DNA of 64,000 nt, taken from contig NZ_JOEA01000014.1 in the NCBI RefSeq assembly GCF_000719115.1, positions 641,061 through 705,060 of the forward strand. Direction: 5' to 3'. Positions 35,633 to 44,309 of the stretch are shown one piece after another. The DNA comes from Lentzea albidocapillata. Its GTDB lineage: Bacteria > Actinomycetota > Actinomycetes > Mycobacteriales > Pseudonocardiaceae. How positions within the stretch are numbered: position 1 is the stretch's first letter; every line of letters begins with the position of its first letter. The position numbers and the translations under genes were made by a program. The notes beneath the pieces were generated by a model. It did no database searches, had not been told where the DNA came from, and worked only from the letters and a program-made list of their open reading frames with translations.

Positions 35633-36867
35633 CACGTGACCCCGAAGTGCTGGGCCGCGCGCACTCCCGACGCGCAGCCGTCCTCATGGAAGCCCCAGCC
35701 GTGGTACGCGCCGGCGTAGGCGGTCGAGCCGGTGTTGATCTCGGGCAGACGTCGTTGCGCCGCAACGGATTCCGGCGTGTAGATCGGGTGCTCGTAGACC
35801 ATCTTCGCGAGCACGAGGTCCGGGTTCACGTCGTGCGGGTTGAGCGTGACGACGAAGTCGCGCGGTTCGTCCAGGCGCATCAGCCGGTTCATGTGGTAGC
35901 TGACGAGCACCTGGTCGTTCGCTTCGTGGCACGCCCGCTTGTAGAGGTTCCACGACGCCCGCGCACCGCTCGCGCGCGGCAGGATGGAGGCGTCGGTGTG
36001 CAGCCAGGTCTCGTTGCGCGAGTACTGGAACGCGCCGAGCACCTCTTTCTCCTCGCGCGTCGGGTCGGCCAGCAGTCCCAGCGCCTGGTCCGGGTGCGTG
36101 GCGATGACGACGTGGTCCGCGGTGTGCAGCACGTTGTTCTCGTCGCGGATCTCGACGCTGGTGCCGCCGCGGGTGACGGCCCTGACGGGTGTGCCGACGT
36201 GCACGGCCTTGAGGCCCTTCACCGCGCGGTCGACGTACGTGCGCGAGCCGCCGGCGACGGTTTTCCACTGCGGGGTGCCGCCGATCGCGAGCATCCCGTG
36301 GTTCGCGAGGAACTCGAACAGGTACCAGGCCGGGTACTTCATGCTCAGCGCCGCGCCGGACGACCACACCGCGCTGACCAGCGGAACGATGAAGTGGTCG
36401 ACGAAGTAACGGCTGTACCCGCCGATCGCGAGGAACGCGCCGAGCGTGACGTCGTGCGCCTCCTCGTGGTCGAGAACGCGCTGGGCGTGCTTGTAGAACC
36501 GGGTGACCTCGGAGAGCATTCGCAGGTACCGCGGGTTGGCGGCGTTCTTCGGCTGCGCGAACAGGCCCGGCAGCTTCCGGGCGCCCGCGTACTCCAGGCC
36601 GCAGCCGTCGCACCGGACGCTCATCGACATCTCGGAGTCCTGAGTGGACACACCGAGCTCGCGGAAGAGCCTGATCAGGTTCGGGTAGGTCCGTTCGTTG
36701 TGGACGATGAACCCGGAGTCGACGTGCACGCCGTCCAGGTCGTGCGTGTGCGCGTGGCCGCCGAGCCGGTCGTCGGCCTCGAACAGCGTGACGTCGTGCT
36801 TGCGTTGCAACACATAGGCTGCCGTGAGCCCGGCGACCCCTGCTCCGATGACGGCGACCTCAGCCAC
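35629..36867 (-). CDS. FAD-dependent amine-oxidase-like desaturase/oxidoreductase
   Basis: 412 residues from GTG 36867, with GGGAGG 6 nt upstream. FAD-binding GxGxxG: VAVIGAGVAGLTAAYVL, then LFEADDRLGGHAHTHDLDG. C-terminal signature STAYAGAYHGWGFHEDG. This type accompanies DUF1365 and CFAS-like genes. In Rhodobacter a relative (UfaD) acts with a CFAS-like methyltransferase on the route to furan fatty acids, so a fatty-acyl substrate is likely rather than an amine. No membrane helix beyond the cofactor region is seen. Confidence 0.87.
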   Translation of the reverse strand: MAEVAVIGAGVAGLTAAYVLQRKHDVTLFEADDRLGGHAHTHDLDGVHVDSGFIVHNERTYPNLIRLFRELGVSTQDSEMSMSVRCDGCGLEYAGARKLPGLFAQPKNAANPRYLRMLSEVTRFYKHAQRVLDHEEAHDVTLGAFLAIGGYSRYFVDHFIVPLVSAVWSSGAALSMKYPAWYLFEFLANHGMLAIGGTPQWKTVAGGSRTYVDRAVKGLKAVHVGTPVRAVTRGGTSVEIRDENNVLHTADHVVIATHPDQALGLLADPTREEKEVLGAFQYSRNETWLHTDASILPRASGARASWNLYKRACHEANDQVLVSYHMNRLMRLDEPRDFVVTLNPHDVNPDLVLAKMVYEHPIYTPESVAAQRRLPEINTGSTAYAGAYHGWGFHEDGCASGVRAAQHFGVTW

Positions 36868-37603
36868 GCGAGCCTCCCAAAGGCACGTCGAGGCCTCGTG
36901 GCGAGGCCTCCCGCATGGCATTCGCGATGTCGGGTGCGACCGGTTCGAACCCGAGTTCACCGTGGACGAAGGAGACGACCAGCCGGGTCCAGTCCCGCGC
37001 CCTCCTGAGCATCGCGTGCCCGTCGCCGACGACGCTGAACCGCGCCACCCGGTCCGTCACGGTCTTGGCCTGCCGGGCGAACGACAGCGACTTGGCCGGA
37101 TCCGTCATCCGCTCACGGTCGCCGTGCGCGATGAGCAGCGCCTTGCCCCTGAGCTGCTCGAACGGCTCGCCGGGCACGAGCCACGGCGCCAGCGCGCACA
37201 CGGCGACCACGCTCGGATGCCCGGCGACGCGCAGCGCGGTCCGGCCTCCCATCGAGTGCCCGACCAGCACGACCGGCCTGCCGGGGTGGAGCTCGGTGAT
37301 CTTCTCGAGCGCCCACCGCGCGTCCTTCACCGGATCGAGACTCGGCGCGTTCCAGCCGCGGAGCCGGTAGCGCATGTTCCAGACCTCGATGCCGGGCGCG
37401 CGCAGCGCCCTGGCCAGCGGGACCATGCGCAGGTACGCGAGGTTGTGGCGCCGGACGGGTCCGGTGCCGTGTTCCCGGCCGCCGTGCAGCACGAGCACGA
37501 CAGCGTTCGTACCGCCCTGCGGTTTCAGCACGTCTACATGCGGATGCACACCTGCTGTTCGTGAGGCCAGGCTCTTCGGCTCGCCCGTTGAGAGCCAGGT
37601 CAC
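36860..37603 (-). CDS. Alpha/beta hydrolase
   Basis: 247 residues from GTG 37603. Oxyanion region LVLHGGREHG, nucleophile elbow VVLVGHSMGGRTALRVAG with Ser, a later Asp in LLIAHGDRERMTDP, and His in VGDGHAMLRRA: a complete triad. The substrate is probably an ester or acyl group; it is the first gene of the hydrolase-FAD-DUF1365-CFAS operon (8-nt overlap with the FAD gene). It is divergent from another hydrolase with 18 bp between starts. Confidence 0.83.
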   Translation of the reverse strand: MTWLSTGEPKSLASRTAGVHPHVDVLKPQGGTNAVVLVLHGGREHGTGPVRRHNLAYLRMVPLARALRAPGIEVWNMRYRLRGWNAPSLDPVKDARWALEKITELHPGRPVVLVGHSMGGRTALRVAGHPSVVAVCALAPWLVPGEPFEQLRGKALLIAHGDRERMTDPAKSLSFARQAKTVTDRVARFSVVGDGHAMLRRARDWTRLVVSFVHGELGFEPVAPDIANAMREASPRGLDVPLGGSRG

Positions 37604-37621
37604 ACCGGTAGTGTCGAGTCC

Positions 37622-38446
37622 GTGATCGACCACATCAGCATCCCCACCGAGGCAGGCACTTTCGACGCCATCGCGTCCGGCCCTGAGGACGGCCGCCCGG
37701 TGTTGCTGCTGCACGGCTTCCCCGAGGCCGCGATCGAGTGGGAGCACCAGGTCGCGGTGCTCGGCGTGAACGGTTTCCGCGCCGTCGCACCGGACCAGCG
37801 CGGCTACTCCCCCGGCGTGCGGCCGGAACAGGCGTCCGAGTACACGGTCACGCACCTGGTCGGCGACGTGATCGCGATGGCGGACTCGCTGGGCTGGGAC
37901 ACGTTCGACCTGGTCGGGCACGACTGGGGTGGCGCCGTCGCGTGGTGGACCGCGATCGAGCACCCCGAACGCCTGCGCACGCTCACCGTCTTCTCCACGC
38001 CGCACCCCGCCGCGCTGAAGGTCGCGCTGCAGTCCGATGAGGACCAGGCGATGCGGTCGCAGTACATGCGCGACTGGCGTGAGCGCAGCACCGAGAAGCG
38101 CATGCTCGACAACAACGCGCAGGCCATCAAGCAGATGTTCGAGTGGCGGATCAGGCCCTCGCACGTCGATGAGTACGTCCAGCGGCTCAGCGAACCGGGC
38201 GCGCTCACCGCCGCGCTCAACTGGTACCGCGCGGGCAAGCCGCACGGTGCCGCGGACAAGGTCGGCGTCAGGACCATGTACGTGTGGAGCACCGAGGACG
38301 TCGCGTTCGGGTCGGTGGCGGCCTTCGAGACCGAGAAGTGGTGCACCGGGCCGTACCGGTTCGAGATGGTCGAGGACGTCAGCCACTGGATCCCGGAGGA
38401 GATCCCGGAAGCGGCTTCCTCGCTGATCCTCGAGAACCTGAACTAG
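37622..38446 (+). CDS. Alpha/beta hydrolase, epoxide-hydrolase/haloalkane-dehalogenase type
   Basis: 274 residues, GTG start. HGFPEAAIEWEHQ, then the nucleophile Asp in DLVGHDWGGAVAWW, typical of soluble epoxide hydrolases; the base His is in VEDVSHWIPEEIPEAA and the acid probably in STEDVAFG. It likely opens epoxides with water. The 18-bp spacer to the divergent hydrolase leaves no room for a leader. Its 3' end overlaps the next gene on the other strand by 68 bp. Confidence 0.88.
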   Translation: MIDHISIPTEAGTFDAIASGPEDGRPVLLLHGFPEAAIEWEHQVAVLGVNGFRAVAPDQRGYSPGVRPEQASEYTVTHLVGDVIAMADSLGWDTFDLVGHDWGGAVAWWTAIEHPERLRTLTVFSTPHPAALKVALQSDEDQAMRSQYMRDWRERSTEKRMLDNNAQAIKQMFEWRIRPSHVDEYVQRLSEPGALTAALNWYRAGKPHGAADKVGVRTMYVWSTEDVAFGSVAAFETEKWCTGPYRFEMVEDVSHWIPEEIPEAASSLILENLN

Positions 38447-39776
38447 CCAGCCACAGTACGAGCGCCGTGTACGCGCAGAGCACGGCGAACCCGGCCCAGC
38501 CCGGCAGCGGGAAGTAGCCCGCCGACGGCGCGTAGTGGGCCGTGACCTGCGGATACTCCACCACCGTCTGTTTGACGGCGAAGCCCGCGGCCGGAGTGAG
38601 CCGCAGCAACCACTCCGCGACCGCGTCGGGCAGCAGCGGGACCGCGGTCACGGCGTAGGGCACGGCGACCAGCGTCAATCCGACGAGGATCGCCGCCCAG
38701 CCGCGGCGCAGCCACACACCCAGCCCGTACGACAGGACCGCGCACACCGCGAGGACCGCGGCGACACCGACGACCACCCGGACGAAGGTCGCCAACGGCG
38801 TCGTCGCGACGACGATCCCGGCGGCGAGCAGACCCGTGACGAAGGTGGCCGATCCGACGACGACCGTCCGGGCGGCGATCACCCGCCGGGGCGTCTCACG
38901 GGCGCCGTAGCGGGCCGCGACGACGAGCACGATGATCAGCGCGATCACCAGTCCGGACAACGCTTTCTCGACGCCGCGCGCACCGCCCTCGCCGATCGGC
39001 CCGATGTCGCCGGTGCCGCTGATGGTGACGACGCCGTCCTTCTCCACGGCTCCTGAGGCGTTGTGGAACTTCTCCCAGTCGGTGTGGTTCATCTCGCCGA
39101 CCGAGCCGCTGTCCCACCGGCCGGTGCCGCCCTGGACCGTGATGTTGTCGAAGACGCCGACGGCCTGGGTGAAACGCACCTGCTCGATCGTGCCTCCGAG
39201 ACCGGTCTCGCGGAGCGTCAGGTCGCCCGGCGAGGTGGCGAAGAGTCCGACCTGGACGGTCTCCGGGAGCCCCGTGAGCTCCGCGGTCCCGACGACGTGC
39301 CACTGCTCGCCGTCCGCCGACTCGGATCCGGTGATGGTGTCGCCGGAACGGGTCAGCCGCAGCCAGCGAGGAGTCCGGGCCGCGCTTCCGGCGACGTCGT
39401 GCACGTAGTCGTGCTGGAACCGCACGCCGTGGGCGCCGGTCATCGCGAGCGCCGCGTACCGCGAGCCCTGCCGCAGGCCGTCCTTGACGATGATCCCGGA
39501 CTTCGCCCACGGTACGAGCCCGGCGACGATCTGGTCGTGACCCGGCGGTGGATAGGTGATCGTCCCGGTCATCGACGTCATCCTGACCGTGATGGCGCCG
39601 TCGCGGCCGAGGTCCTGGTACCGGAACCAGAAGGTGTCACTGACGCCGGACGAGGTGGCGCCGGCGAACAGCAGGCCCATCGTGATGACGGTGAGGCCCG
39701 CGACGGCCAAGGCGATCAGGCGGCCGGGCCTGCGGAACGCGGTCCACTCCCGCCGGAGGAGTTCGGTGCTCGACAT
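38379..39776 (-). CDS. Multi-pass membrane protein with embedded DUF1349-like domain (ABC-2 permease-like)
   Basis: 465 residues. One N-terminal helix (about 20-42), then an outside domain of about 220 residues with the DUF1349/concanavalin-like pattern SGIIVKDGLRQGSRYAALAM, RWLRLTRSGDTITGSESADG, VQVGLFATSP. Five or more helices follow from about residue 268 to 450. The arrangement resembles an ABC-2 type permease with an extracellular sensory or carbohydrate-binding insert. No ATP-binding subunit is adjacent. It is divergent from a two-component system 87 bp away, which may control it. Confidence 0.65.
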   Translation of the reverse strand: MSSTELLRREWTAFRRPGRLIALAVAGLTVITMGLLFAGATSSGVSDTFWFRYQDLGRDGAITVRMTSMTGTITYPPPGHDQIVAGLVPWAKSGIIVKDGLRQGSRYAALAMTGAHGVRFQHDYVHDVAGSAARTPRWLRLTRSGDTITGSESADGEQWHVVGTAELTGLPETVQVGLFATSPGDLTLRETGLGGTIEQVRFTQAVGVFDNITVQGGTGRWDSGSVGEMNHTDWEKFHNASGAVEKDGVVTISGTGDIGPIGEGGARGVEKALSGLVIALIIVLVVAARYGARETPRRVIAARTVVVGSATFVTGLLAAGIVVATTPLATFVRVVVGVAAVLAVCAVLSYGLGVWLRRGWAAILVGLTLVAVPYAVTAVPLLPDAVAEWLLRLTPAAGFAVKQTVVEYPQVTAHYAPSAGYFPLPGWAGFAVLCAYTALVLWLASSGSRGSARKPLPGSPPGSSG

Positions 39777-39862
39777 GGCGCTTGGTCTACCGATCGGCGG
39801 GTAACACGGCCCGAACCCGCCTTGTCATGCCGTTGTTAGGTCCTCGCGGGCATGCTGACGGC

Positions 39863-40990
39863 ATGAGCAGGCTGCGCAACGGAACCGTCGGGGCACGGTT
39901 CACGGTCTTGTACGCCGTCGTGTTCCTCGTGTCCGGCGCCGGGCTGCTGCTCCTGACCTTCCTGCTGTCCGGCGGCATCAGAGACACCGCGCCCGCCGGG
40001 AGCCCGCCCGCTCAGGGCGCGGCGCAGCAGCAGATCCAGCAGCTGCAGAACCAGCTGAACGAGGTGCACACACAGCAGGCACGCCAGCTGCTGGCCGGAT
40101 CGCTGCTGGCGCTGGTCGTGATGGCGGTCGTGTCGCTGCTGGTCGGCCGGGTGCTGGCCCGGCGGGTGCTGCGGCCGTTGCGGACCATCACGAGCGCCAC
40201 GCGGCGCATCTCCGCGGACAGCCTCGACCGGCGGCTGGCCGTCACCGGCCCGGCCGACGAGGTGAAGGGCCTCGCCGACACCATCGACGAGTTGCTCGAA
40301 CGGCTCGAGGTGTCGTTCGCCGCGCAACGCCGCTTCGCCGCCAACGCCTCTCACGAGCTGCGCACACCGCTGACGACGATGCGTGCGTCCCTGGACGTCG
40401 CGGTCGCCAAGCCCGATCCGGCCGCATCGACGGTGGCACTCGCGGATCGTCTGCGCGTGCAGCTCGACCGGGTCGATCATCTGCTCGACGGGTTTCTCGT
40501 GCTGGCCAGGGCGCAGCACGGCGCGCTGGCCGACTCCGCCCCGGTCGGCCTCGGCGAGCTAGTGGAGGGAGCGCTGCGCGACCTGTCCGGCGAGGTACGG
40601 GCGAAGGGGCTGAACGTGGTGGTGGACGTACCGCCGGGAACGGCGACTCAGGGCAGTCCGGCGCTGCTGGCGCGCCTGGTGGGCAACGTCGTCGACAACG
40701 CCGTGACGCACAACGAGGCCGGTGGATGGGTCCGGATCACCGGATCCGTGAGCGAGAGGACGGCGCTGGTCGTCGAGACCGGCGGAGCCGTCTTCGAGCA
40801 GCGGGAGGTCGACCGGCTGGCGCAGCCGTTCGAACGGCTCGGCGGCGAACGCATCGGCTCCTCGGGCCTGGGACTGTCCATCGTGGCCGCGATCGCCACC
40901 GCGCACGGCGGCCGCCTCGACCTGCTCGCCCGGCCGAAGGGCGGCCTGCGCGTGTCGGTCACGCTGCCGGCCGCGGAGGTGCCGGCGTGA
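39863..40990 (+). CDS. Sensor histidine kinase
   Basis: 375 residues. Two membrane helices (about 13-35 and 77-98) flank a short extracellular loop that carries a Gln-rich coiled coil (QQQIQQLQNQLNEVHTQQAR). HAMP domain, phospho-acceptor His in FAANASHELRTPLTTMRAS, N-box LVGNVVDNAVTHNEAGG. The G1 box is degenerate (VETGGAVFEQREV), and the G2 GERIGSSGLGLSIVAAIATAHGG is intact. The stop overlaps the regulator's GTG (GTGA). Kinase-first order. Confidence 0.92.
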   Translation: MSRLRNGTVGARFTVLYAVVFLVSGAGLLLLTFLLSGGIRDTAPAGSPPAQGAAQQQIQQLQNQLNEVHTQQARQLLAGSLLALVVMAVVSLLVGRVLARRVLRPLRTITSATRRISADSLDRRLAVTGPADEVKGLADTIDELLERLEVSFAAQRRFAANASHELRTPLTTMRASLDVAVAKPDPAASTVALADRLRVQLDRVDHLLDGFLVLARAQHGALADSAPVGLGELVEGALRDLSGEVRAKGLNVVVDVPPGTATQGSPALLARLVGNVVDNAVTHNEAGGWVRITGSVSERTALVVETGGAVFEQREVDRLAQPFERLGGERIGSSGLGLSIVAAIATAHGGRLDLLARPKGGLRVSVTLPAAEVPA

Positions 40991-41649
40991 GGATCCTGCT
41001 CGTGGAGGACGACACGGCCCTCGCCGAGGTCATCGCGGAGGGACTGCGTGACCAGGGCATGCCCGTCGACCTGGCGCACGACGGGCTGGCCGCCGCCGGT
41101 CTCGACCTCCTCGGGTACGACGTGGTGGTGCTGGACCGGGACCTGCCGGGCCTGCACGGTGACGTGCTGTGCCAGATGATCATCGAGCGGCCCGGCCGGC
41201 CGATGGTGCTGATGCTGACCGCGGCGGGCGCGCCCGGTGACCGGGTCAGCGGGCTCACCCTGGGCGCGGACGACTACCTCGCCAAGCCCTTCCACTTCCC
41301 GGAACTCGTCCTGCGCGTGCGGGCACTGGCCCGTCGCAGACCGGACGCCAGACCGCCGGTGCTGCGCGCGGCCGGGATCGAACTGGACCCGGTGCGCCGG
41401 ACCGTCGTGCGCGACGGGCGGCAACTCGCGCTCTCGGTGAAGGAGTTCGCCGTGCTGGAGGCGCTGATGGAGGCCAGCCCTGGGTTCCTGAGCGCCGAGG
41501 CCCTGCTGGAGCGGGTCTGGGACGAGCACGCCGATCCGTTCACCAACACCGTCACCGTCACCATCGGCCGGTTGCGCCGCAAGCTTGGTGAACCGCCGAT
41601 CATCGCGACGACACCGGGAATCGGCTACCGGATCGGCGAAACGAACTAG
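40987..41649 (+). CDS. OmpR/PhoB-type response regulator
   Basis: 220 residues, GTG start. Receiver with the acidic pair in LLVEDDTALAE, the phospho-acceptor Asp in VVVLDRDLPG, and Lys in DYLAKPF. C-terminal winged helix (VKEFAVLEALMEASPG, TVTVTIGRLRRKLG, TTPGIGYRI). Partner of the upstream kinase. The divergent membrane protein is a candidate target. Confidence 0.94.
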   Translation: MRILLVEDDTALAEVIAEGLRDQGMPVDLAHDGLAAAGLDLLGYDVVVLDRDLPGLHGDVLCQMIIERPGRPMVLMLTAAGAPGDRVSGLTLGADDYLAKPFHFPELVLRVRALARRRPDARPPVLRAAGIELDPVRRTVVRDGRQLALSVKEFAVLEALMEASPGFLSAEALLERVWDEHADPFTNTVTVTIGRLRRKLGEPPIIATTPGIGYRIGETN

Positions 41650-41652
41650 ATT
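41647..41652 (+). promoter_or_regulatory. -10 box for a leaderless transcript of the MocA-like gene
   Basis: TAGATT followed after 7 nt by the ATG at 41660. That spacing puts transcription start at the start codon. The box overlaps the response-regulator stop codon. The same hexamer sits at 52236-52241 before another gene. Confidence 0.5.
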
Positions 41653-41659
41653 AAACGCC

Positions 41660-42235
41660 ATGCGCGTGGCCGGTCTTCTGCTCGCCGCGGGGGCCGGCCG
41701 CCGGTTCGGTTCCCCCAAGGCTCTCGTCCCGTTGCACGGCAAGCTCTTCGTGGACTCGGCCGCCGACCTGCTCAGAGCCGCCGGCTGCGACCCGGTCGTC
41801 GTGGTGCTCGGCGCGCAGGCGGCGGAAGTGCGGCGACAGGCCACCCTGCACGGCGTGACCGTCGTCGACAACCCCCACTGGGACACCGGCATGGGGTCGT
41901 CGCTGCGCACCGGCCTGCACGCCGTCGGCAGCGCGGACGCGGTGATCGTCCTGCCCGTGGACACCCCAGGCGTCACCGTCGAGGCGTTGCACCGCCTCAT
42001 GGCTCTCGCCGAGCCGAAAGTGCTGGCCCGCGCCACCTACGACGGCGAGATCGGGCACCCGGTGCTGATCGGGTCGGACCACTTCGCGGGCGTCATGGCG
42101 TCGGCGGCGGGTGACCAGGGCGCGCGGGACTACCTCCAGGCGAACACCGTCCGCCACGTCGACTGCGCCGACGTGGCGGACGGTGCGGACATCGATCGGC
42201 CCGAGGACCTCAGGCGACGTACCGGCGGAGCTTGA
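41660..42235 (+). CDS. MocA/MobA-like nucleotidyltransferase
   Basis: 191 residues. The GT-A nucleotide site LLLAAGAGRRFGSPKAL is followed by GMGSSLRTGLHAV and PVDTPGVTVEALHRL. Similar proteins transfer CMP to molybdopterin (MocA) or GMP (MobA); this one lacks the linked molybdoenzyme genes, so the substrate is open. Leaderless-looking start. The 3' end overlaps the convergent peptidase by 26 bp. Confidence 0.82.
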   Translation: MRVAGLLLAAGAGRRFGSPKALVPLHGKLFVDSAADLLRAAGCDPVVVVLGAQAAEVRRQATLHGVTVVDNPHWDTGMGSSLRTGLHAVGSADAVIVLPVDTPGVTVEALHRLMALAEPKVLARATYDGEIGHPVLIGSDHFAGVMASAAGDQGARDYLQANTVRHVDCADVADGADIDRPEDLRRRTGGA

Positions 42236-42818
42236 TGCCCGAGGACACGTTGGACGCGCTCAGCCAGTGCAGCTTGCCACCCGCGTAGGCCGGGTCGGAC
42301 ACGGCGAACTCGTTGCCGCCCGCGCGGTAGCCGACGATCGTGGCGTAGTGGCCGCCGGAGTAGCTACGGCCGTTGAGGCGGATCACGTTGATGACGACGG
42401 CGTGGCCGCGGTTGGCGTTGTAGACGACGTCGCCCTTGAGCTTCGTCAGCAGCTGCGAGTCGGTCGACCACTGCTTGACCTGGTAGTAGGTCGAGCCGGT
42501 GTAGTGGTCGAGGGCGTTCTCGAGGTTCTTGATGTTGGGCAGGCCGTTGGTCGTGACCTTCATGAACGAGGCCAGCGTGGACTGCTCGACGTACTTGCCG
42601 CGGGCCGTCAGCGCGATGCGGGCAGCGGCGGCCGAACACCAGTAGCCGGTCTTCTGCACCTGGAACTGGTGCGGCAGCACGCCTTCGCCCTGGATGCCGA
42701 GTTCGGCGGCGGCCGGGATGACGGTCTCGCCCGGCGCGGCGGACGCGACCGGCGCGGTCAGGATGGTCAGGGCGACACCGGCGGCCGCGATCGCCCCGGT
42801 GATCTTCGCGAGCTTCAT
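42210..42818 (-). CDS. Secreted C39-like (papain-fold) peptidase
   Basis: 202 residues. Signal peptide MKLAKITGAIAAAGVALTIL with cleavage at VASA/AP. Triad: Cys in KTGYWCSAAAARIAL, His in SGGHYATIVGYR, Asp in FAVSDPAYAGG. It matches the C39_2 group of exported actinomycete proteases/inhibitors of unknown substrate. Not fused to a transporter, so it is probably not a bacteriocin leader peptidase. Confidence 0.82.
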   Translation of the reverse strand: MKLAKITGAIAAAGVALTILTAPVASAAPGETVIPAAAELGIQGEGVLPHQFQVQKTGYWCSAAAARIALTARGKYVEQSTLASFMKVTTNGLPNIKNLENALDHYTGSTYYQVKQWSTDSQLLTKLKGDVVYNANRGHAVVINVIRLNGRSYSGGHYATIVGYRAGGNEFAVSDPAYAGGKLHWLSASNVSSGIKLRRYVA

Positions 42819-43043
42819 CGAAAGAATCCCCTCAGTGGTGGCGCCGGTCCCCTGTCCGGCGCTCGCCGAGAAGCTTGGCGGTAGCGTGAGAAGAGCCGCC
42901 ACAACATTCGGCCGAGCCCTAAAAAGCCAGGTAGTGGCACTCGGAGCCGTGCGAGAACCCACTCTGGGTGGGCGATGTGTACCTTTCGGCTGAGTGGTCT
43001 CGAATCCGGTACAGGCCGTGGTCCGCTGTGCCAATCTGCTGCT

Positions 43044-43994
43044 GTGCTGCGTGTCCACTTCACGGCGGAGGACCTGGCGAGGGTGCGTGTCGCCGCCGGT
43101 CCCGACCCGATGTGGGAGATCCTGCTGAGCCTGCACGTGCTGCGGCAGCGCTCGGCCACGCCGGTGTTCGGCCGGTGGCGTGCGACGGTGCGGACGACGT
43201 TGCCCGGCGACACCCGCTGGCTCATGCAGCTGGCACCACCCGTCGGCTACTCCCCCGACTTCCTGACCCCCACCGCGGGCTCGTGCGCGGTCGACGCGGG
43301 CATCGACGCGGTGCTGTCGACGCCGGTCGAGTCGCTGCGCGCGGACCTGGCGCAACTGGACAATCGGCACCGCCTCGACCCGCGCACGCACCTGCTGGCC
43401 GGCGGTGACGTGGCCACCCTGGACTCGCTCGGCGAGGCGTTGCGCGACTACCACCGGCACGCGCTCGCCCCGATCTGGGGCGACGTGCGCGCCGTCGTCG
43501 ACGCCGACCGCGCGGTGCGGGCGCGGTCGTTCCTGGACAGCGGCTGCGAGGGCATGCTCGCGGCGCTGCACCCGACGATCTCGTGGGCACCGTCCGTGCT
43601 GTCGATCGAGTCCCGCTTCCCTCAGCGCGACGTCCACCTGGGTGGCCAGGGCCTGGTGCTCGTGCCGTCGTACTTCTGCTGGGAACGGCCGATCATGCTC
43701 CGGGACCAGAGCCGCACGCCCGTGCTCGTCTATCCGATCGCGCGCGACCTGCACGTGACGAGCACCGGGAAACGGTCGCTGGAGGCGTTGCTTGGCCGCA
43801 CCCGCGCCGCCGCGCTGGAGGTCATCGCCGGCGGCTGCACCACCACGGAACTGGCTCGGCGCCTGGGCATCTCCGCCGCCTCGGCCAGTGCCCACGCCTC
43901 CGTCCTGCGAGACGCGGGCCTGGCCGTCGCCCAACGCCACCGCAACTCGGTGCTGCACACCGCGTCCGCGTTGGGTGTCGAACTGCTGGCTTAG
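43044..43994 (+). CDS. ArsR-like winged-helix regulator with DUF5937-type N-terminus
   Basis: 316 residues from GTG 43044 (an in-frame ATG at 42975 is not favoured). The N-terminal 230 residues (RVHFTAEDLARVRVA, PMWEILLSLHVL) are of the type found in many actinomycete regulators. The C-terminal HTH is ALEVIAGGCTTTELARRLGI followed by ASAHASVLRDAGLA. It probably senses a small ligand; target unknown. It stands alone. Confidence 0.82.
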   Translation: MLRVHFTAEDLARVRVAAGPDPMWEILLSLHVLRQRSATPVFGRWRATVRTTLPGDTRWLMQLAPPVGYSPDFLTPTAGSCAVDAGIDAVLSTPVESLRADLAQLDNRHRLDPRTHLLAGGDVATLDSLGEALRDYHRHALAPIWGDVRAVVDADRAVRARSFLDSGCEGMLAALHPTISWAPSVLSIESRFPQRDVHLGGQGLVLVPSYFCWERPIMLRDQSRTPVLVYPIARDLHVTSTGKRSLEALLGRTRAAALEVIAGGCTTTELARRLGISAASASAHASVLRDAGLAVAQRHRNSVLHTASALGVELLA

Positions 43995-44025
43995 GTCGCT
44001 TCGTTCGTCGCTGTCGTGAACGGTC

Positions 44026-44202
44026 TCAAGGCCTCGCCCGAACCGCCGCCCTGGCGCACCCGACGGAAACGACGAGCAGCGCCAGCCCCACCCACACCGG
44101 CCACAGCTCGGAGTAGGTGATCGCCAGCGCGATGTTCGTGGCCGCCGCTGCCGTGAACACCGCGACCAGCACGACCCAGAAATAGAAGTACCGCCTGATC
44201 AA
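44026..44202 (-). CDS. Small two-helix membrane protein
   Basis: 58 residues from TTG 44202, chosen for AAGGGGG a few nt upstream; GTG 44208 and GTG 44232 are alternatives. Helices: YFYFWVVLVAVFTAAAATNI and LWPVWVGLALLVVSVGCA. Basic tail. Common type in actinomycetes; role unknown. Confidence 0.5.
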   Translation of the reverse strand: MIRRYFYFWVVLVAVFTAAAATNIALAITYSELWPVWVGLALLVVSVGCARAAVRARP

Positions 44203-44309
44203 ACCCACCCCCTTCCACGAGCGCCACCGCACCCCTCATCGCGCGTATCGAGGTTTGTGGTGCCTGGGTTACTGGTGACCTCACCTGCGATCCGGTACTA
44301 CTGACCGGC

